From assembly GCA_948146395.1 (NCBI GenBank), contig OX411559.1, positions 24,940,010 through 25,004,009 on the forward strand: a DNA stretch of 64,000 nt. Reading direction: 5' to 3'. Made by a program: the position numbers and the translations under genes. Each line of letters starts with the position of its first letter. Positions within the stretch are counted from its first letter, which is position 1. Source of the DNA: Fragum whitleyi. Lineage: Eukaryota > Mollusca > Bivalvia > Cardiida > Cardiidae. Positions 1-12,473 of this stretch are shown one piece after another. A model generated the notes under the pieces. It ran no database searches. It had not been told where the DNA came from and saw only the letters and a list, made by a program, of their open reading frames with translations.

Positions 1-129
1 TAGAACCCCTAACTGAGGCTGAAATGGATTTAGAGATTACTGGAGTTGAACCTGGATATTCTCAGGAACCCGATTGGGGACCAAATACTTCACAAGAACA
101 AGATTGGTCAGAGATGCCTGATTTACAAG
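1..129 (+). CDS. 3' end of a common acidic coding exon (partial), phase-1 donor
   Basis: The frame starting at base 3 is open and gives 42 full codons before the splice donor. The peptide has about 12 Asp/Glu and no Lys/Arg, with a repeated Q-E-x-D-W motif (QEPDWG and QEQDWS). This is the sort of disordered acidic linker found between the N-terminal domain and the zinc fingers of BTB-ZF factors; that comparison is inference. The exon can end at 129 (AAG|GTAACA) or at 135 (ACA|GTAAGT). Both leave one base of a codon, that is phase 1, which is exactly what every downstream finger exon needs. Without splicing the frame stops at 141-143 (TAA). The start of the exon and any BTB domain lie outside the window. 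No other coding exon with an open phase-1 end was seen before 15.9 kb, so this is the best candidate for the common upstream part of all finger isoforms. Confidence 0.7.
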
Positions 130-141
130 GTAACAGTAAGT
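130..141 (+). promoter_or_regulatory. Two overlapping splice donors, 6 bases apart
   Basis: GTAACA begins at 130 after AAG, and GTAAGT begins at 136 after ACA. The first has the better exon side, the second a perfect intron side. Both are phase 1, so use of the second would add two residues (Gly-Asn) and change the residue at the joint, without a frameshift. Confidence 0.55.
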
Positions 142-218
142 AAATATTTTAGTATTCTTTATCAGTCAGGATATGATGGCTAACTGTCACTTGCTATGGT
201 GGTGATGCAATGCTCCTT

Positions 219-440
219 CTTTTCCTGTTTTACAAAATTTTGACCTGTCCAAATTCAAAAGTTTTGCAGAGGAAAATTTAAAGTGGATTTAATTTGAATA
301 ATAACCATTCAGTAGGGTAGAAATAGTGTGGAAAAAGCAGAAATTGCTAGGCAGAAGCAATTTCTTCTTTTTTCACAATGTTTTCTCAATCATAAAATCA
401 CAGTCATGTAAAAAGCAGGGATTAAACAGCAAAGGGTTAT
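219..440 (+). repeat. MITE family E, copy 1
   Basis: About 220 bp, found again at 15123-15347 (minus), 19361-19588, 21854-22342 (split) and 41740-41956. Complete copies have inverted ends TTAACCCTTT / AAAGGGTTAA and a central hairpin made of AAGAAATTGCTT and its complement. No coding capacity; it is a non-autonomous element. Confidence 0.75.
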
Positions 441-830
441 AGTTCATAGGACTCATGCTAGTGTTTGAAATTGAGGAGTCATTGACTCCTAAACCATGAA
501 ATTCTTGGGGACAAAACTTATTCTTAAGGGGTCAAAACAACAGAAGGGCATATTGTGAGTAGAATTTTACAGGTTTCAGTGTGAAATGACCTTTCCTGTA
601 ATATTACAAAGGGAAAAAATAATATGTAGAATTCTTAATAGTATGAAAATTAGAGTACTGAAACCAAGTGTTGGTGCTTAGAATCTTCTCTCTAGGGGGG
701 TCAAATGCCCCCTTGAGAGAAATCCCTAAGGGTCAAAATAGAATATTTTCAGATTTTTGAGGGTCAAAACCCTTGATTAAGGGTCAAACAAGAGATCTGA
801 ACCATAAGTAGCTTTGTCTATGAGAAGCTT
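441..830 (+). repeat. Dispersed repeat family R, copy 1
   Basis: Segment with GAGTCATTGACTCC, AAGGGGTCAAAA and a CCCTTGAGAGAAAT block. The same order of blocks recurs around 15470-15835 and 21500-21850, each time close to a family E copy. The stretch 831-1193 holds only short AT-rich direct repeats (TTGAAATTAGGCATTTA-like) and no gene. Confidence 0.6.
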
Positions 831-1193
831 AGATGTATGACTCCAATTAAATGAAAATTCAAATTTTGAACTTTAATTTGAAATTAGGCATTTATTGGAA
901 TTTGAAATTTGGCATTTACTAGAATTTGAAATTAGGCATTTACTGGAATTTGAAATTTGGCATTTACTGAATATGATTGTAATAGCTGCAATATTGGCCT
1001 AAAAATTGAGGTAAGGATAAGTGTTAAATCTTAATTTCCAAAGTAAACCCTATGTTGTTGGGACTCTTTGACTGTGAGTGCCCACAAATAATTGGTATTG
1101 TTTAATTTAAAATCCAAAATACTCTAAACTTCTGAAACATAGCCAAAAATGCTTCTGACTGAATATCTTGTTGATAGGATTTTTAGCTCCACT

Positions 1194-2240
1194 GGCTGAA
1201 AGCCACTGGGGCTATTGTCATGGCGTTGTGTCCGTCGTGCGTCCGTCCGTCCGTGCATGCGTCCGTCCGGTCGTAAACTTTTCTTTAAAAATCTTCTCCT
1301 CAGAAACTACTGGATGGATTTCAACCAAACTTCACAGGAATGATCCTTGGGTGACCCTCTTTCAAAGTTGTTCAAGAAATTTTGATCAAATGAAAAACAT
1401 GGATTTAATGGGCGTGGCTAATTTCCAAATATGGTATAAAGTGAGTTTTCTCAGATTCTAAGCAATGGATACCAATTAAATTTTACATGAATGATCCTTG
1501 GGTGACCCTTTATCAGTCTACAAAATATCATTGTGATTGGATAGAAAATATGCATTTTATGGGCGGAGGTCAATTCTCTATATGTTATATAGTGGAAACT
1601 TTGAAAATCATTTTCTCAGAATGTTATACATGGGTATCAACCAAATTTCACTGGAATGATCCTTGAGTGACCCTTTATCAGTCTACAAAAAATCATTGTG
1701 ATCGGATGGAAAATATGCATTTTATGGGCGGAGGTCAATTCTCTATATGTTATATAGTGGAAACTTTGAAAATCATTGTCTCAGAATGTTACAGATGGAT
1801 ATCAACCAAATTTCACTGGAATGATCCTTGAGTGACCCTTTATCAGTCTACTAAAAATCATTGTGATTGGATGGAAAATATGCATTTTATGGGCGGAGGT
1901 CAATTCTCTATATGTTATATAGTGGAAACTTTAGAAATCATTTTCTCAGAATGTAATAGATGGATATCAACCAAATTTCACTGGAATGATCCTTGAGTGA
2001 CCCTTTATCAGTGTACCAAAAATTATTTTGATTGGATGAAAAATATGCATTTTATGGGCGGAGGTCATTCCTCAATATGTTAAATAGTGGAAACTATGAA
2101 AATCATTTTCTCAGAATGTAACTGATGGAATCATTTTCAACTTTAGTTGAACCCAAAATATCTAAAAATCAAAACATTTATTTGCTTTGACAAGATTTTC
2201 ATGCCTGTGGAGCGACTCAAGCCATTCATGGCTTTCTAGT
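1194..2240 (+). mobile_element. Helentron-like non-autonomous element, family A copy 1
   Basis: Begins TAGCTCCACTGGC with a foldable head (CCACTGGCTGAAAGCCACTGG), then a GTCC-rich stretch at about 1230-1265. Tandem units follow: TGATCCTTG recurs at 1341, 1492, 1657, 1822 and 1987, a period of 165 bp. The 3' end is a short hairpin AGCCATTCATGGCT followed by TTCTAGT. Microsatellite plus roughly 160-bp core repeats plus 3' hairpin is the described design of bivalve pearl elements and HINEs. It does not code; the 97-codon reading frame at its start is a by-product. Confidence 0.7.
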
Positions 2241-3130
2241 TATGCAGTTTGTCAACACAATGCCCATATTAAAATGATAAATAGTGTTTGGCTATAGAGT
2301 TTTTATTCTAAGCAAGTTCTAGAAAGTGTTAGCAATTTTCAAAATTCCAAACCTTGGGATGGTTATATGAAAAAGGCTAAGAAGATTTCTATAACTCTGG
2401 AAGATTGTTTTTACTAAGTAAGGGGGACAGAATTTTGGCCCCTTCCGTTCATTTATGAATATTTCCCCTAAAACTGAAAATTTCCCGTCATATTCATAAA
2501 TGAATACAAGGCTTTTATATGAGAGTATTTATGTAAAAGATTTAAGAGCTTAAATTACCAGCCTGTATAAATTGTTTCTTGAATTATTTTCTTTGCGCTT
2601 ATTGAATTATTCTCAAGAATTTTCAGTAGTCAAGCTAAATAGACAATTGGAAATCCCCCCACCCTTGAAAAAGCTCATCTGACACATTATTCCCCAAATA
2701 AGGGGTCATGGTCCCTTTCTCCTTTGCATGAAAAGAATGCCTGACATCAAAACTTTGAAATATTTTCCTGCAAGAAGAATCGTAAACAGCAGTTGTCAAG
2801 AAAAAAGACTTATTGTCAATGGTGGCTCAAAACCTCGTAACTACAGCTTGGATAAGCTGGAGTTACAAGGTTTTGATCCCCCACTGATGTATGATTGATG
2901 TTCATCACAATGAATAGTGACGGTTTGCCATCAAGGCCCAAGGTTATAACAACTTTTCTCATTCTCAACTGAGAATATTCTCAAATCTCAAAATGAGGTT
3001 AAACCCATTACTCTGTTAAAATACTCGTATGAAAATTTGCTCATTAAATATAATATATATTTATATTTGAATTCTCCGTTGAGCATGATAAAAGATTTAT
3101 AATCTAAAGCCCAGATCCTAGACTGTTCAT
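2241..3130. other. Intron with minor repeats
   Basis: No gene seen. At 2830-2880 there is a hairpin built from AACCTCGTAACTACAGCTT and its near complement; related hairpins occur at about 19675-19725 and 50935-50985. At 2935-3000 a fragment begins AAGGTTATAACAACTTTTCTCATTC, related to the longer palindrome at 43850-44085. Confidence 0.5.
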
Positions 3131-3822
3131 TAGTCTCCCACCGGTTACCGGTTGGGGGACTATAGGTTTGCTCGATTCGATCTGTCTGTCCGTCTGTCTG
3201 TCCGTTCGTCCATCCGTCTGTCTGTTACTCTTTTGTCCGAGCTATATCTTCTAAACCATATGTGCTAGCAACTTCAAACTTGGTACACTAATAGATCTCA
3301 TTGAGGAGAAGTGTCATGTTCAAGAACAGGTACTCTGCCACGCTTACTTTTTGAATTATTGCCCTTTGTTGTTTTTACCCTTACAGTCTTGTCTAGAACA
3401 TATCTCCTAAACTATCTGTGCTAGCAACTTGTAACTTTGTACACTTATAGATCTCATTGAGGAGAAGTGTCATGTTAAAGATCCATAACTCTGCCACACC
3501 CACTTCTTGAGTTATTGCCCTTTGTTGTATTAAGCCTTACATTCTTGTCCCGATCATATCTCCTAAACCATATGTTCTAACGACTTGGTACACTTATAGA
3601 TCTCATTGAGGAGAAGTGTCATGTTCAAGAACCTTTACTCTGCCCCGCCCACTTTTTGAGTTATTGCCCTTTGTTGTTTTTAGCCTTACATTCTTGTTTG
3701 GATCATATCTCCTAAACTATAAGTGCTAGCAACTTCAAGCTTGGAACACTTATAGATCTTATTGAGGACAAGTGTCATGTTTGAGAACTGTTACTCTGCC
3801 ACACCCACTTTTTAGCTAGCCC
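3131..3822 (+). mobile_element. Helentron-like element, family I, 3' end cut off by family H
   Basis: The head TAGTCTCCCACCGGTTACCGGTTGGGGGACTA folds on itself. A (GTCTGTCC)n stretch follows at 3180-3230, then four units sharing TCTCATTGAGGAGAAGTGTCATG at about 3296, 3452, 3601 and 3757 (period 149-156 bp). It ends abruptly where the next element starts. Confidence 0.65.
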
Positions 3823-4890
3823 GGGACAAAAGTCTCGGAAGAGCTATTGTCATACCCTTGGATGTCGGTGTCGGCGTCAGCGTCGGTGTCGGCGTCCACA
3901 TTAGGTTAAAGTTTTTTATTTCTATCAATATTTAGCCTAGAGGCTTTATTTTTTACAGAAACACTCATTAGGGCATACGCTTTCATTTGAGACCAACATC
4001 CATGTCGAAATGACCTTTAGACTGTGACCTTGACCCTTTCAAAAAAACTTTAACCAAAAACTTTAACCAAAAACTTAAACCAAAAAAACTTTAACCTTGC
4101 TTATATTTTCTGTAAGCTTTCAACTAGAGACATCATTACTTCATATGCACACATATTAGATGATAGGCTTTCACCATAGACAAAGGTCCTTGACAATTTG
4201 ACCTTGACCTTGACCCTTTGTGGACTTAGAAAAACTTTAACCAAAAAACTTTAACCAAAAACTTTAACCTTGCAAATATTTTTTTAATGCTCTAACCTAG
4301 GGACATCATAGCTTCATATATATACTCACCAGGTGATAGGCTTTCACCATAGACAAAAGTCCTTGACAATTTGACCTTGACCTTGACCCTTTGTGGACTT
4401 AGAATAACTTTAACATAAAACTTTAACCAAAAGCTTTAACCTTGCATATATTTTTTTAATGCTCTAACCTAGGGACATCATAGCTTCATATATATACTCA
4501 CCAGGTGATAGGCTTTCACCAGAGTCCAAGGTCCTTCACAATTCGACCTTGACCTTTACCATTTGTGGACTTAGAAAAACTTTAATTGAAAACTTAAACC
4601 TTGCTTATATTTTCTGAATGCTTTAACCTAGGGACATCATTACTTCATATACATACTCATTAGGTGATAGGCTTTTGTGAGAGATCAAGGTCCCTTATAA
4701 TTTGACCTTGACCTTTTATGAACATCGAAATACTTTAACCGAAATTCTTTTACCAAAAACTTTAACCTTGCTTTTATTTTCTGAATGCTTTAACCTAGGG
4801 ACATCATTACTTCATATACATAGTCACCAGATGAAAGGCTTTCACCAGAAACCAAGGACCTTGACAATTTGACCTTGACCTTGCACTTGT
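3823..4890 (+). mobile_element. Helentron-like element, family H
   Basis: Begins TAGCTAGCCCGGGACAAAAG, then a (GTCGGTGTCGGC) stretch at 3865-3895. Units with TTTGACCTTGACCTTGACC and CCTAGGGACATCA follow, the latter at 4296, 4468, 4627 and 4794 (period 159-172 bp). The 3' end was not resolved. Confidence 0.6.
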
Positions 4891-5392
4891 TTATAATTGA
4901 GAGCTCCAGATGGACAGATTTTTTATCAAAATTTGAAATTGCATTTTTATGTGTAATTCCAAATACCCACCCAATAACTATGTGTATACCTACAAAAATT
5001 AACCAAATTTTTAATATTTACAATCATTATACTCCCAAAAACTATGTATATTGGAGTCAGCTTGTCAGTTAGTGGTTATCTGTAACTTTTTCTTGTCCAC
5101 TCTATTTCCTAGCAACTATTACGGGTGACTATTGAGTTCAAAATTAGTATCACGATAGTATTGCGATAGATGCTGTTTTTACCTTGTCAATGGCTAGTAA
5201 ATGATCAAATCTGTTAATTACAGATATTCCCTTAAAAAGAATTGGATTTGACCTCATTCTCTGATAAAAACATGCAGAAAAGCAGCATTGTTACTACACT
5301 TAGTTCTTTTTACATTTTCTAAAAAACCTATTGTAAACTATCGATAGCTAGAGGAACTATTGCTATATCTATTGACTTGAAACCTTTCCGAC
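4891..5392. other. Intron, nothing recognised
   Basis: AT-rich sequence without a supported gene or a clear repeat; the short open frames are not supported by any motif. Confidence 0.4.
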
Positions 5393-5578
5393 GTTTGTCT
5401 CTCACCAATGGGTAGATAATCGTAAACCTATGTGAGATAGCAGTCGGAGGCTAGGAAAGGGTGTAATGGTAGTACAGGTGAAAGAAATACCAGGAATCCA
5501 TTGTTAGGTGCTCAGGCCGCCGCGATATATCTGCAAGATTGTTGAAAGCGGCGTTAAAACCCATTCAAACAAAATTGA
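5393..5578 (+). repeat. SINE family G body, copy 1
   Basis: Carries the block CCTATGTGAGATAGCAG, GGCTAGGAAAGG, AATACCAGGAATCCATTG, CCGCCGCGATAT and a tail ATTCAAACAAA. The same body follows a tRNA-like head in the copies at 32240 and 56155, so this is a 5'-truncated SINE. Confidence 0.7.
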
Positions 5579-5991
5579 CTTGAAAAAATGCTATCATCCT
5601 ATTGCTACAGCGATAGTTTGACCTATTGCTACACCCCAAGCAACTAATGGGCAGATTTCATTTAAACTTTACAGATGTGATCAATATCAATCAGAGATGG
5701 CATGTGCAAGTGAAATTTGTGTGATTTGACATTTGACATTTGACAGAGTTTTGGCCCTTTGATTGAAAAACTTTTTCCGAAAAAGGGTTTTCATTATTGA
5801 CAAGCACTTGTAAGGGGGTATTATTCTGCTTTGCAACAGTCAAGTTTTTAAAGTTGATGAATTAAAAAAAATGTTTTTAAAGTTATGGATACATCTCTAT
5901 CCTACATCTGGAGCTCTGAATAACTCTTCATAAATTCTTTATGATTTGAGACACAGGTAATTATTTCATAATTACACCCCCTATCACAAAT

Positions 5992-6915
5992 TAAACCCCC
6001 CATCTACAAAGTAGAGGGGGGTATATTGGTTGCACCATGTCTGTCTGTCTGTCCATCCATCCATCCATCCATCTGTCCAGCTGTAGACCTTTTCATTTCT
6101 GGACTCTAACCCCAGCACCAAGGAACCTAGAATCATGAAACTTAATACAAATATTGTTGATGACCCAAGTAGGTGCCCTATTGTTTTTGGTTCACATAGA
6201 TCAAAGGTCAAAATCAGCCTTTGTTCAATTTTCATTTCTGGACTATAACTCGAGAACCAAACAACCTAGAATCATGTAACCTTATACAAATATTGCTAAT
6301 ACCCAAGGTAGTGCCCTATTTCCTTTGGTTCACATAGGTCAAAGGTCAAGGTCACAATCAGCCTTTGTTCAATTTTGGTTCCCGGACTCTTAACTTGAGA
6401 ACCAAGCATGGTTCCATTTTAAATTTCGGACTCTAACCTCAAAAACAAAGCGACCTAGAATCATAAAACTTTATACAAATATTGCTTCTGATCCAAGGAG
6501 GTGCTCTATTGTTTTTGGTTCACATAGGTCAAAGGTCAAGGTCACAGTCATCTTTTGTTTAATTTTCGTTTCTGGACTCAAACTGGAGAACAAACTATCC
6601 TAGAATAGTGAAACTTTGTACAAATATTGATAATACCCAAGCAGATGCCCTTTTGTTTTTGGGTCACATAGGTAAAAGGGCAAGGTCACAGTCAATTTCT
6701 TTTCATTTTTCGTTTCCATACTCTAACTCGAGAACCAGGCCACCTAGAATCATGAAACTTCATGCAAAAGCTGCACATGACCCAACATAGTGCCCTATTT
6801 CCTTTGGATCACATAGGTCAAAGGTCTAGGTCAAAGTCAATGCTTTGTTAAATTTTTGTTAGACATTTTCGTTTTCAGACTCTAACTTCAGAACAAAGTG
6901 ACCTAGAATCAATCA
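5992..6915 (+). mobile_element. Helentron-like element, family N
   Basis: The head TAAACCCCCCATCTACAAAGTAGAGGGGGG is a hairpin, followed by (TGTC)n(CATC)n at 6040-6075. Units contain CCTAGAATCATG-like blocks at 6126, 6265, 6454, 6599, 6743 and 6902 and TCAAAGGTCAAGGTCAC. Spacing is less regular (139-189 bp) than in the other families. The 3' border is not clear. Confidence 0.6.
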
Positions 6916-9700
6916 CAGGTATATAACTTGAATTCTCAAAACACTGCAACTCCATTATAACGAAATCTGTTAGAGCGCTAAATCCATTATAACGCGGGGT
7001 CCGCTTGGCTCCCAAAATTTCGGGGGGTGGGGGGGTGGGGTGGGGGGTGGGGGGGGGGGGGGGGTGGGGGGGTTTCGACCATTTTGGGATGCTGCGGCGA
7101 TGTTACCCGATCCACCGTTAATGCTGTTTTCATCGCGATTTTAGTCGAAGGGTAAAAACACCGAGATAAAAATCGTTACTGAGCGAAGCCAGGTAAATCA
7201 ATACAATTGTTTTTCACACCTGCCGCGGAGAAGTGGTAGCGATAAATGCCTCAGGTCAAAGAGAAATGGCTAGTTTGATTGCTGACAGACATAGGCCTAA
7301 AGTTATATCACTACCGCTTGAGTACCGAATTCGATCGCGAGTAAAACCATCTCATCCTTTCCTAACCCAAAACTGCTATCTCGCATAGGTCTACGATGAG
7401 TAACCCATGGGTGAGTGACTTATAGTCAGAAAGAATGAGTGCCGCCATCGGAGAAACTCAGAATAGTCCTGCGCGCTACTAACTGCGCTTTGTCGACGGC
7501 AGGGACGCAATTGGACACCGAAAAGTCTAGTTCGTATGCGAGTAAATCCAAGTTAATAAATTTCCGAAGAAGCCGTGCTTTCACAAAATAAGCTAATCTC
7601 GTTTCATATTCTCAAATCTTGAACATTTATCGCTGTTGACAAACGTTTCAAAAAGCGACTTGCCCCTTACCCAATTTATTGGTTTATTACCTCCCTTTGC
7701 CAATCCCGTTGAATCTTCTTATAAATATTACGTTTTTTGTCGATTTATGATAAAATATTGTTTCTTTTTTATTAAACTCATTCATATTATAGTCATGTTT
7801 TACAGGGTTTGAAAATTATTATCGTTGATTCCTATCTCTCACTAAATAGACAACTTCATTAAGTTTTAAACAGGAAGCTATATATAAACCTACATTTCCC
7901 ACTTAAAGCTTCAAACAAAGAAACTAAAAATGGCGCGAAACTGATGGTGACCGCGTCTCTTCGCTTTCGTCTGGACATTCTCTCCTGACGACCTACTATC
8001 TGATAATCAAAGCCGTGAATTAACATCTTGTCAAACCAAGGGTTACGAACATTTTACGGTTTTCGAGAAGCTTTCTATATCCCTTGACTCGTGAAGATGA
8101 TGTATTAAATGGATTAGCTTATCTTCGCAAACCAGCGATCCAAATGTCGTAGCTACAGATTCATTTAATTGAATTTACGGCATTTTTTCTCGCTCATCGA
8201 AGAATGCGGTCCTGCACTCCGAGAGATTCGATTACTTTGGTATAGTTTCGATCGGACGTAGGGTATTGTTTATTTTGATTGCGTAGATAATTATTTTCTC
8301 CTATTTTCCAGAAGACAATATTTAAAACATGAAATTCGTTGATGTTATGAAACTTTATGGATTTTACTAACTTTACCCTTTTGAGATCGTCGTGATCAGT
8401 GTTTCTCAGCTGCCGGGCGTGTAGGCCCGAGAAATCGGAATTCAGAGAACTAAGAGGAGTCTGCGATTGTTAAACCCTACAAGTTTAGCTTAGGGACAGC
8501 AAAACGATCCTAAAATAAAAATACCAAAGTAATAAACCTCGTTTGTTCTTCAATTCATTGCCGAGTTTTAAAAATATAAAATACAATGGCCTAAATATGT
8601 ACATGTATATTTAGATATCCAATATCGTTATCAATATTGACCCTGTGTCTGTTACGTTTCCGCGGTACGTTATTCGTTATTGTTCACCGCGTGAGGGGGG
8701 GGGGTCGGCGGCGGCCGGGGGGTACAGCGTTATAGCAGATACATCCACTTCTTCCGCTGTTTCATTTCTTGGACCCCGACCACAGCGTTTTAATGGAGTT
8801 GCAGTGTATTTGTTACAAACACTTCTTGCTCTAATAGCTCTCAGGGTTTTCCTTGACGCAAAAAATGCGCGTCTTTGTCGCAATTTCAACTCAAATGACC
8901 CGCAAAAAAATTACCTGTGCGACATTTGTGACGCAAGTTTCAAAATACAGCTCTGTGCAATGAACATGTATGATTGGAGATCTTTTTTCATAGATTTGCA
9001 GTTGGGTTAAAAATTGACATAACTCGCTTGTTAACAAGCATCAGATACAACATTTCCGTGACCTCTGTTACTAGCCAGGTTTTCCAATATTGATAAAATC
9101 AGTGCACTATTCTATTTTTAGGTACCCGATAAAAAATGCAGACGGGTTATCGTGATTTAAACCACCTCAGACCCAATTTCCGGTCGTAAAATTAACTGTA
9201 AACTAGACACCGTATCTTACATAATGCAACAACAAATAAAAGTGTGTAAACTTCAATCGTCTGCATTTGGGCCATTCTTTCAAAGGAACAACAAAATAGA
9301 GCTGTTTTAGCGAGTTTGATGATGATTACTATGGTCCATCTTCCAAAGGAGTCATTCGTCATTAAATCTGAATTTGTTTAATATTTTTTATTTATAGCTT
9401 GAATTCTCCGAGCGTTAAAATGTTTTTGACCTGCTCCAAAATAGGAGGAATGAACAACCAAACCCCGAAAAATATGAAATGTATATGGCTCTTAAGATGT
9501 TACAGTCTACTTTTTTTTTTATGTGCTCCCTAAGCTTCTTTAAAGTTGTCCCCCAAAATTGGGGAAATGACCCTCAATTCTAAAGGTATTGGGGTCACAA
9601 TGACCCCCAAATTCTGAGGCCCAGGGAAAACCCTGAGCTCTTATATTTTAACAAAGTGCTGGTGGGGGATATTAGTCCGCTTTGCCACAGTTCTAGTTTG
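6916..9700. other. Region without recognised gene; G-rich tract
   Basis: Starts with CCATTATAACGCGGGGTCC-like sequence, then an almost pure G tract at about 7021-7073 that could form a quadruplex. At 7352-7412 there is a minus-strand fragment of SINE G (CCTTTCCTAACC ... CCCATGGG). CpG-containing sequence is commoner here than in the flanks. The open frame at 8645-9010 contains C-D-I-C-D-A-S-F, which resembles half a finger. There is no His pair, no acceptor in phase and no recognisable domain, so it is not called as a gene. Confidence 0.4.
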
Positions 9701-9734
9701 ATTTTGTCATAAAGGTTATTTTACTGTTTGTCTT

Positions 9735-9910
9735 CTGTTGCTACTGGCTAATGCATATGCCCATATGAGTGACACCTGTTGAAGACAGTTAGTTGCTACC
9801 AGGGATACTAAGTGCATGAAACATGACAAAACTACCCTTGAGGTCCATCATGGTCCTTTAATGTGCTTGATGTTAAGTACTGTCACACTTGGCTTCGGTT
9901 TTATGTCTTG
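9735..9910 (+). repeat. Dispersed repeat, SINE-like, copy 1
   Basis: Contains GCCCATATGAGTGACACC, GACAGTTAGTTG and TCCATCATGGTCCTTTAA. A second copy is at 63550-63725 with the same block order. Confidence 0.55.
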
Positions 9911-10045
9911 TTCCAAAAGATAATAACTTGAACCTAACCAAGCCAACTGCAATTGTTTTGAAGTCAGATGATCTATATAATGAGCTGATGGGGCTGACAT
10001 TATGTAACACAAAGTCTTGAATTATAATCCTATATGATTACATTT

Positions 10046-10362
10046 GAGCCTGTGCTTGACATTTCCAACAATTTCCCTCCTGCGCAATGTACGAAAGTTG
10101 GGCATTGTTGACAAGGACAGCATGCAATAATTATATACGAGGGTTCAGTGCAAGAGTGTACTTAGTGTTTATACATTATATATACACTTGGTATACTCCT
10201 GCGTTTAATCCTCTATATGTTGACTGCTTGAAGAATGATTAAGACCATAAATATCAATATAGTGCATAGTGAAGATTCGGTCAGACTGTGTGTCTGCACA
10301 TGCTGGGCAGAAACTTTGCTCTGCACACATATGAAATTGTTGGACATGTCACACACAGGCTC
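10046..10362. mobile_element. Inverted-repeat element, family Q, copy 1
   Basis: Outer ends GAGCCTGTGCTTGACATTTCC and its near complement at about 10340-10362 (GGACATGTCACACACAGGCTC) are inverted, with AAATTGTTGG inside. A related element with GAGCCTGTGCATGACATTTA sits at 58246-58480. A small hairpin repeat (GGGTTCAGTGCAAGAGTGTAC) lies within at 10140-10195. Confidence 0.55.
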
Positions 10363-10704
10363 ATTTGGTTATGAAAAAATTGCTTGTGGTTAGACACAAA
10401 TTGTTTACTCATGTGACAGGTATTTATGCTTTCAAAAAGTTGAGCTTGTAGTTACCATGTCTGTCTATCTGTATGTATGTGATTCCATCTGTATGTAAGG
10501 AAATTTCCACAAACCCCCAAAAAAGATATGTGGGACAAATTGGATGAAGCTTCATGTATGGTTTCCCAGTGAGATTGCACGGATGATAATGTTTTTGCCA
10601 GTATTTCTTTTTGGTGCTACCCCTTTCATACTGCAGTGGTAGCCTGTCAGACTATCATTCAAAATGTCCTGGTTTTGATTCTGGACAGAGGCCCTAATCC
10701 TTTT

Positions 10705-11792
10705 TATACGCCACTGGAGGCGGACGTATATTGGCGTCATCTTCTCCGTCCGTCCATCCGTCAGTCCGTACGTACGTACATCCGTCCACTTTTCTTGTCA
10801 ATGCAACTCCTCCTAAACTACTGGCTGGATCTTCTTGAAACTTGGTCAATGTAATCAACTCAATTGGTAGATGTGCATGAAGGAAGGATTTTACGGTTTG
10901 TTGATTTTTGCCTGAGTTATGCCCCTTGATAACTTAGTCTCTAGGTCCACTTTTCTTGTCAATGCAACTCCTCCTAAGTTTCTGGCTGGATCTTCTTGAA
11001 ACTTGGTCAATGTTATCACCTCAATTGGTAGATGTGCATGAAGGAATGAATTTATGGTTTGTTGTTTTTTGCCTGAGTTATGCCCTTCAAAAACTTAGTC
11101 TCTAGGTCCACTTTTCTTGTCAACGCAACTCCTCCTAAGTTTCTGGCTGAATCTTCTTGAAACTTGATCAATGTAATCACCTCAATTGGTAGATGTGCAT
11201 GAAGGAAGGATTTTATGGTTCGTTGATTTTTGCCTGAGTTATGCCCCTTAAAAACTTAGTCTCTGGGGCTTATTGCCTCAGTTATGTCCCCTTAAAATTT
11301 AGTCTCTGGGGCTTATTGAAATTGCAGCCTTGTGAATGCAACTCTTCCTAATTTTCTGGCTGGATCTAAATGAAACTCGGTGGATGTTATAACCGAAATT
11401 GGTAGATGAGCATGAAGTAAGGATTTTATGGTTCATTAATTTTACCCTAAATTATGCCCCCTTAAAACTTAGTATCTAGGGCTTATTGAAATTGCAGCCT
11501 TTTGAACACAACTCCTCCTTACTTTTTGTCTTTATTTAAATGAAACTTGGTCAATGTCATCACCATAATTTGTAGATGTACATGGATCAAGGATTTTATG
11601 GCTCATTTATTTCCCTGATTTATGCCCCCTTAAAACTTAGTGCCTGGGGCTTATTGATATTGCAGCCTTGTCTTGATTTAAATGAAACTTGGTCATTTTC
11701 AATTTGGTTCTGTCAAAATAAGTAGTGTCTACAATTATTTTCGTGAAACAGCAGCAAAGTGGCGGCGTATTTTGTGATGATGGCACTCTTGT
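10705..11792 (+). mobile_element. Helentron-like element, family L
   Basis: Begins TATACGCCACTGGAGGCGGACGTATA-type head, then (GTCC/GTAC)n at 10745-10785. Units starting ACTTTTCTTGTCAA occur at 10788, 10949 and 11110 (period 161 bp), with two or three more diverged units. Ends GATGATGGCACTCTTGT, the same terminal CTCTTGT as families C, D, K and M. Confidence 0.65.
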
Positions 11793-11799
11793 TGACTAT

Positions 11800-11995
11800 T
11801 TGACTTCCACCAACGGGTTGATTGTCGTCGGCCTATATGGGATAGCAGCTGGAGCCTAGGAAAAGATGTCATGGTAGTACTTGTGTTAGAAATACCTGGA
11901 ATCCAATGTAATGTGGGCCAGTCCCCGAGATTATCTTATGGCGCGATATAAGAGAATGAATTTGGAGTGGCATTGAAACCCATTCAAACACACAA
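11800..11995 (+). repeat. SINE family G body, copy 2
   Basis: ATTTGACTTCCACCAACGGG, GGGATAGCAGCTGGAGCC, TAGGAAAAGATG and a tail ATTCAAACACACA. Truncated at its 5' end; directly follows the family L element. Confidence 0.6.
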
Positions 11996-12473
11996 AAATA
12001 TTTGATACTTTATCATGGAAAAGAAAGCTTAATAGGGCAAATTCGAATTCCCTCCCTGGGTGTATTATGTGATCACCTGTGATGTAGGATATCTCAGAAG
12101 TGTCCCACTTGGAACAGCACTCGGCCATTTCCATAAACTGTAACAGACCTCAGATGTGTATATTTTAGGCAAATGGGTATGCCATGAAACAGTGCATTTT
12201 TATAGCCGGATACAGAACAATAAGAAAACTAGTACTTAATCAGAGGCCGGTTCCTAATATTCACATTTCTAAGTATTATTTAGTGGTTCTGAAATATTTT
12301 AAAAGTGTGCTTGTCTCTAAAACCTCATTGTCAGTTGAATTTTGAAGAGTCTGCAAATTTTGAAAACAAAATTGATGTTGCTAAAAAACTAAAAGTTTTC
12401 TAGGGATAGACTTACTGTTGACATGTGATTACATGAAATATCAGAAGACACTAACTTTATAAGAGAATATTTT

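Noticed and set aside
8645..9010. Open frame with a C-D-I-C-D-A-S-F motif, looking like half a zinc finger
   Set aside because: No His pair follows, the motif is not behind a phase-1 acceptor, and the frame overlaps another open frame on the minus strand. Probably chance.
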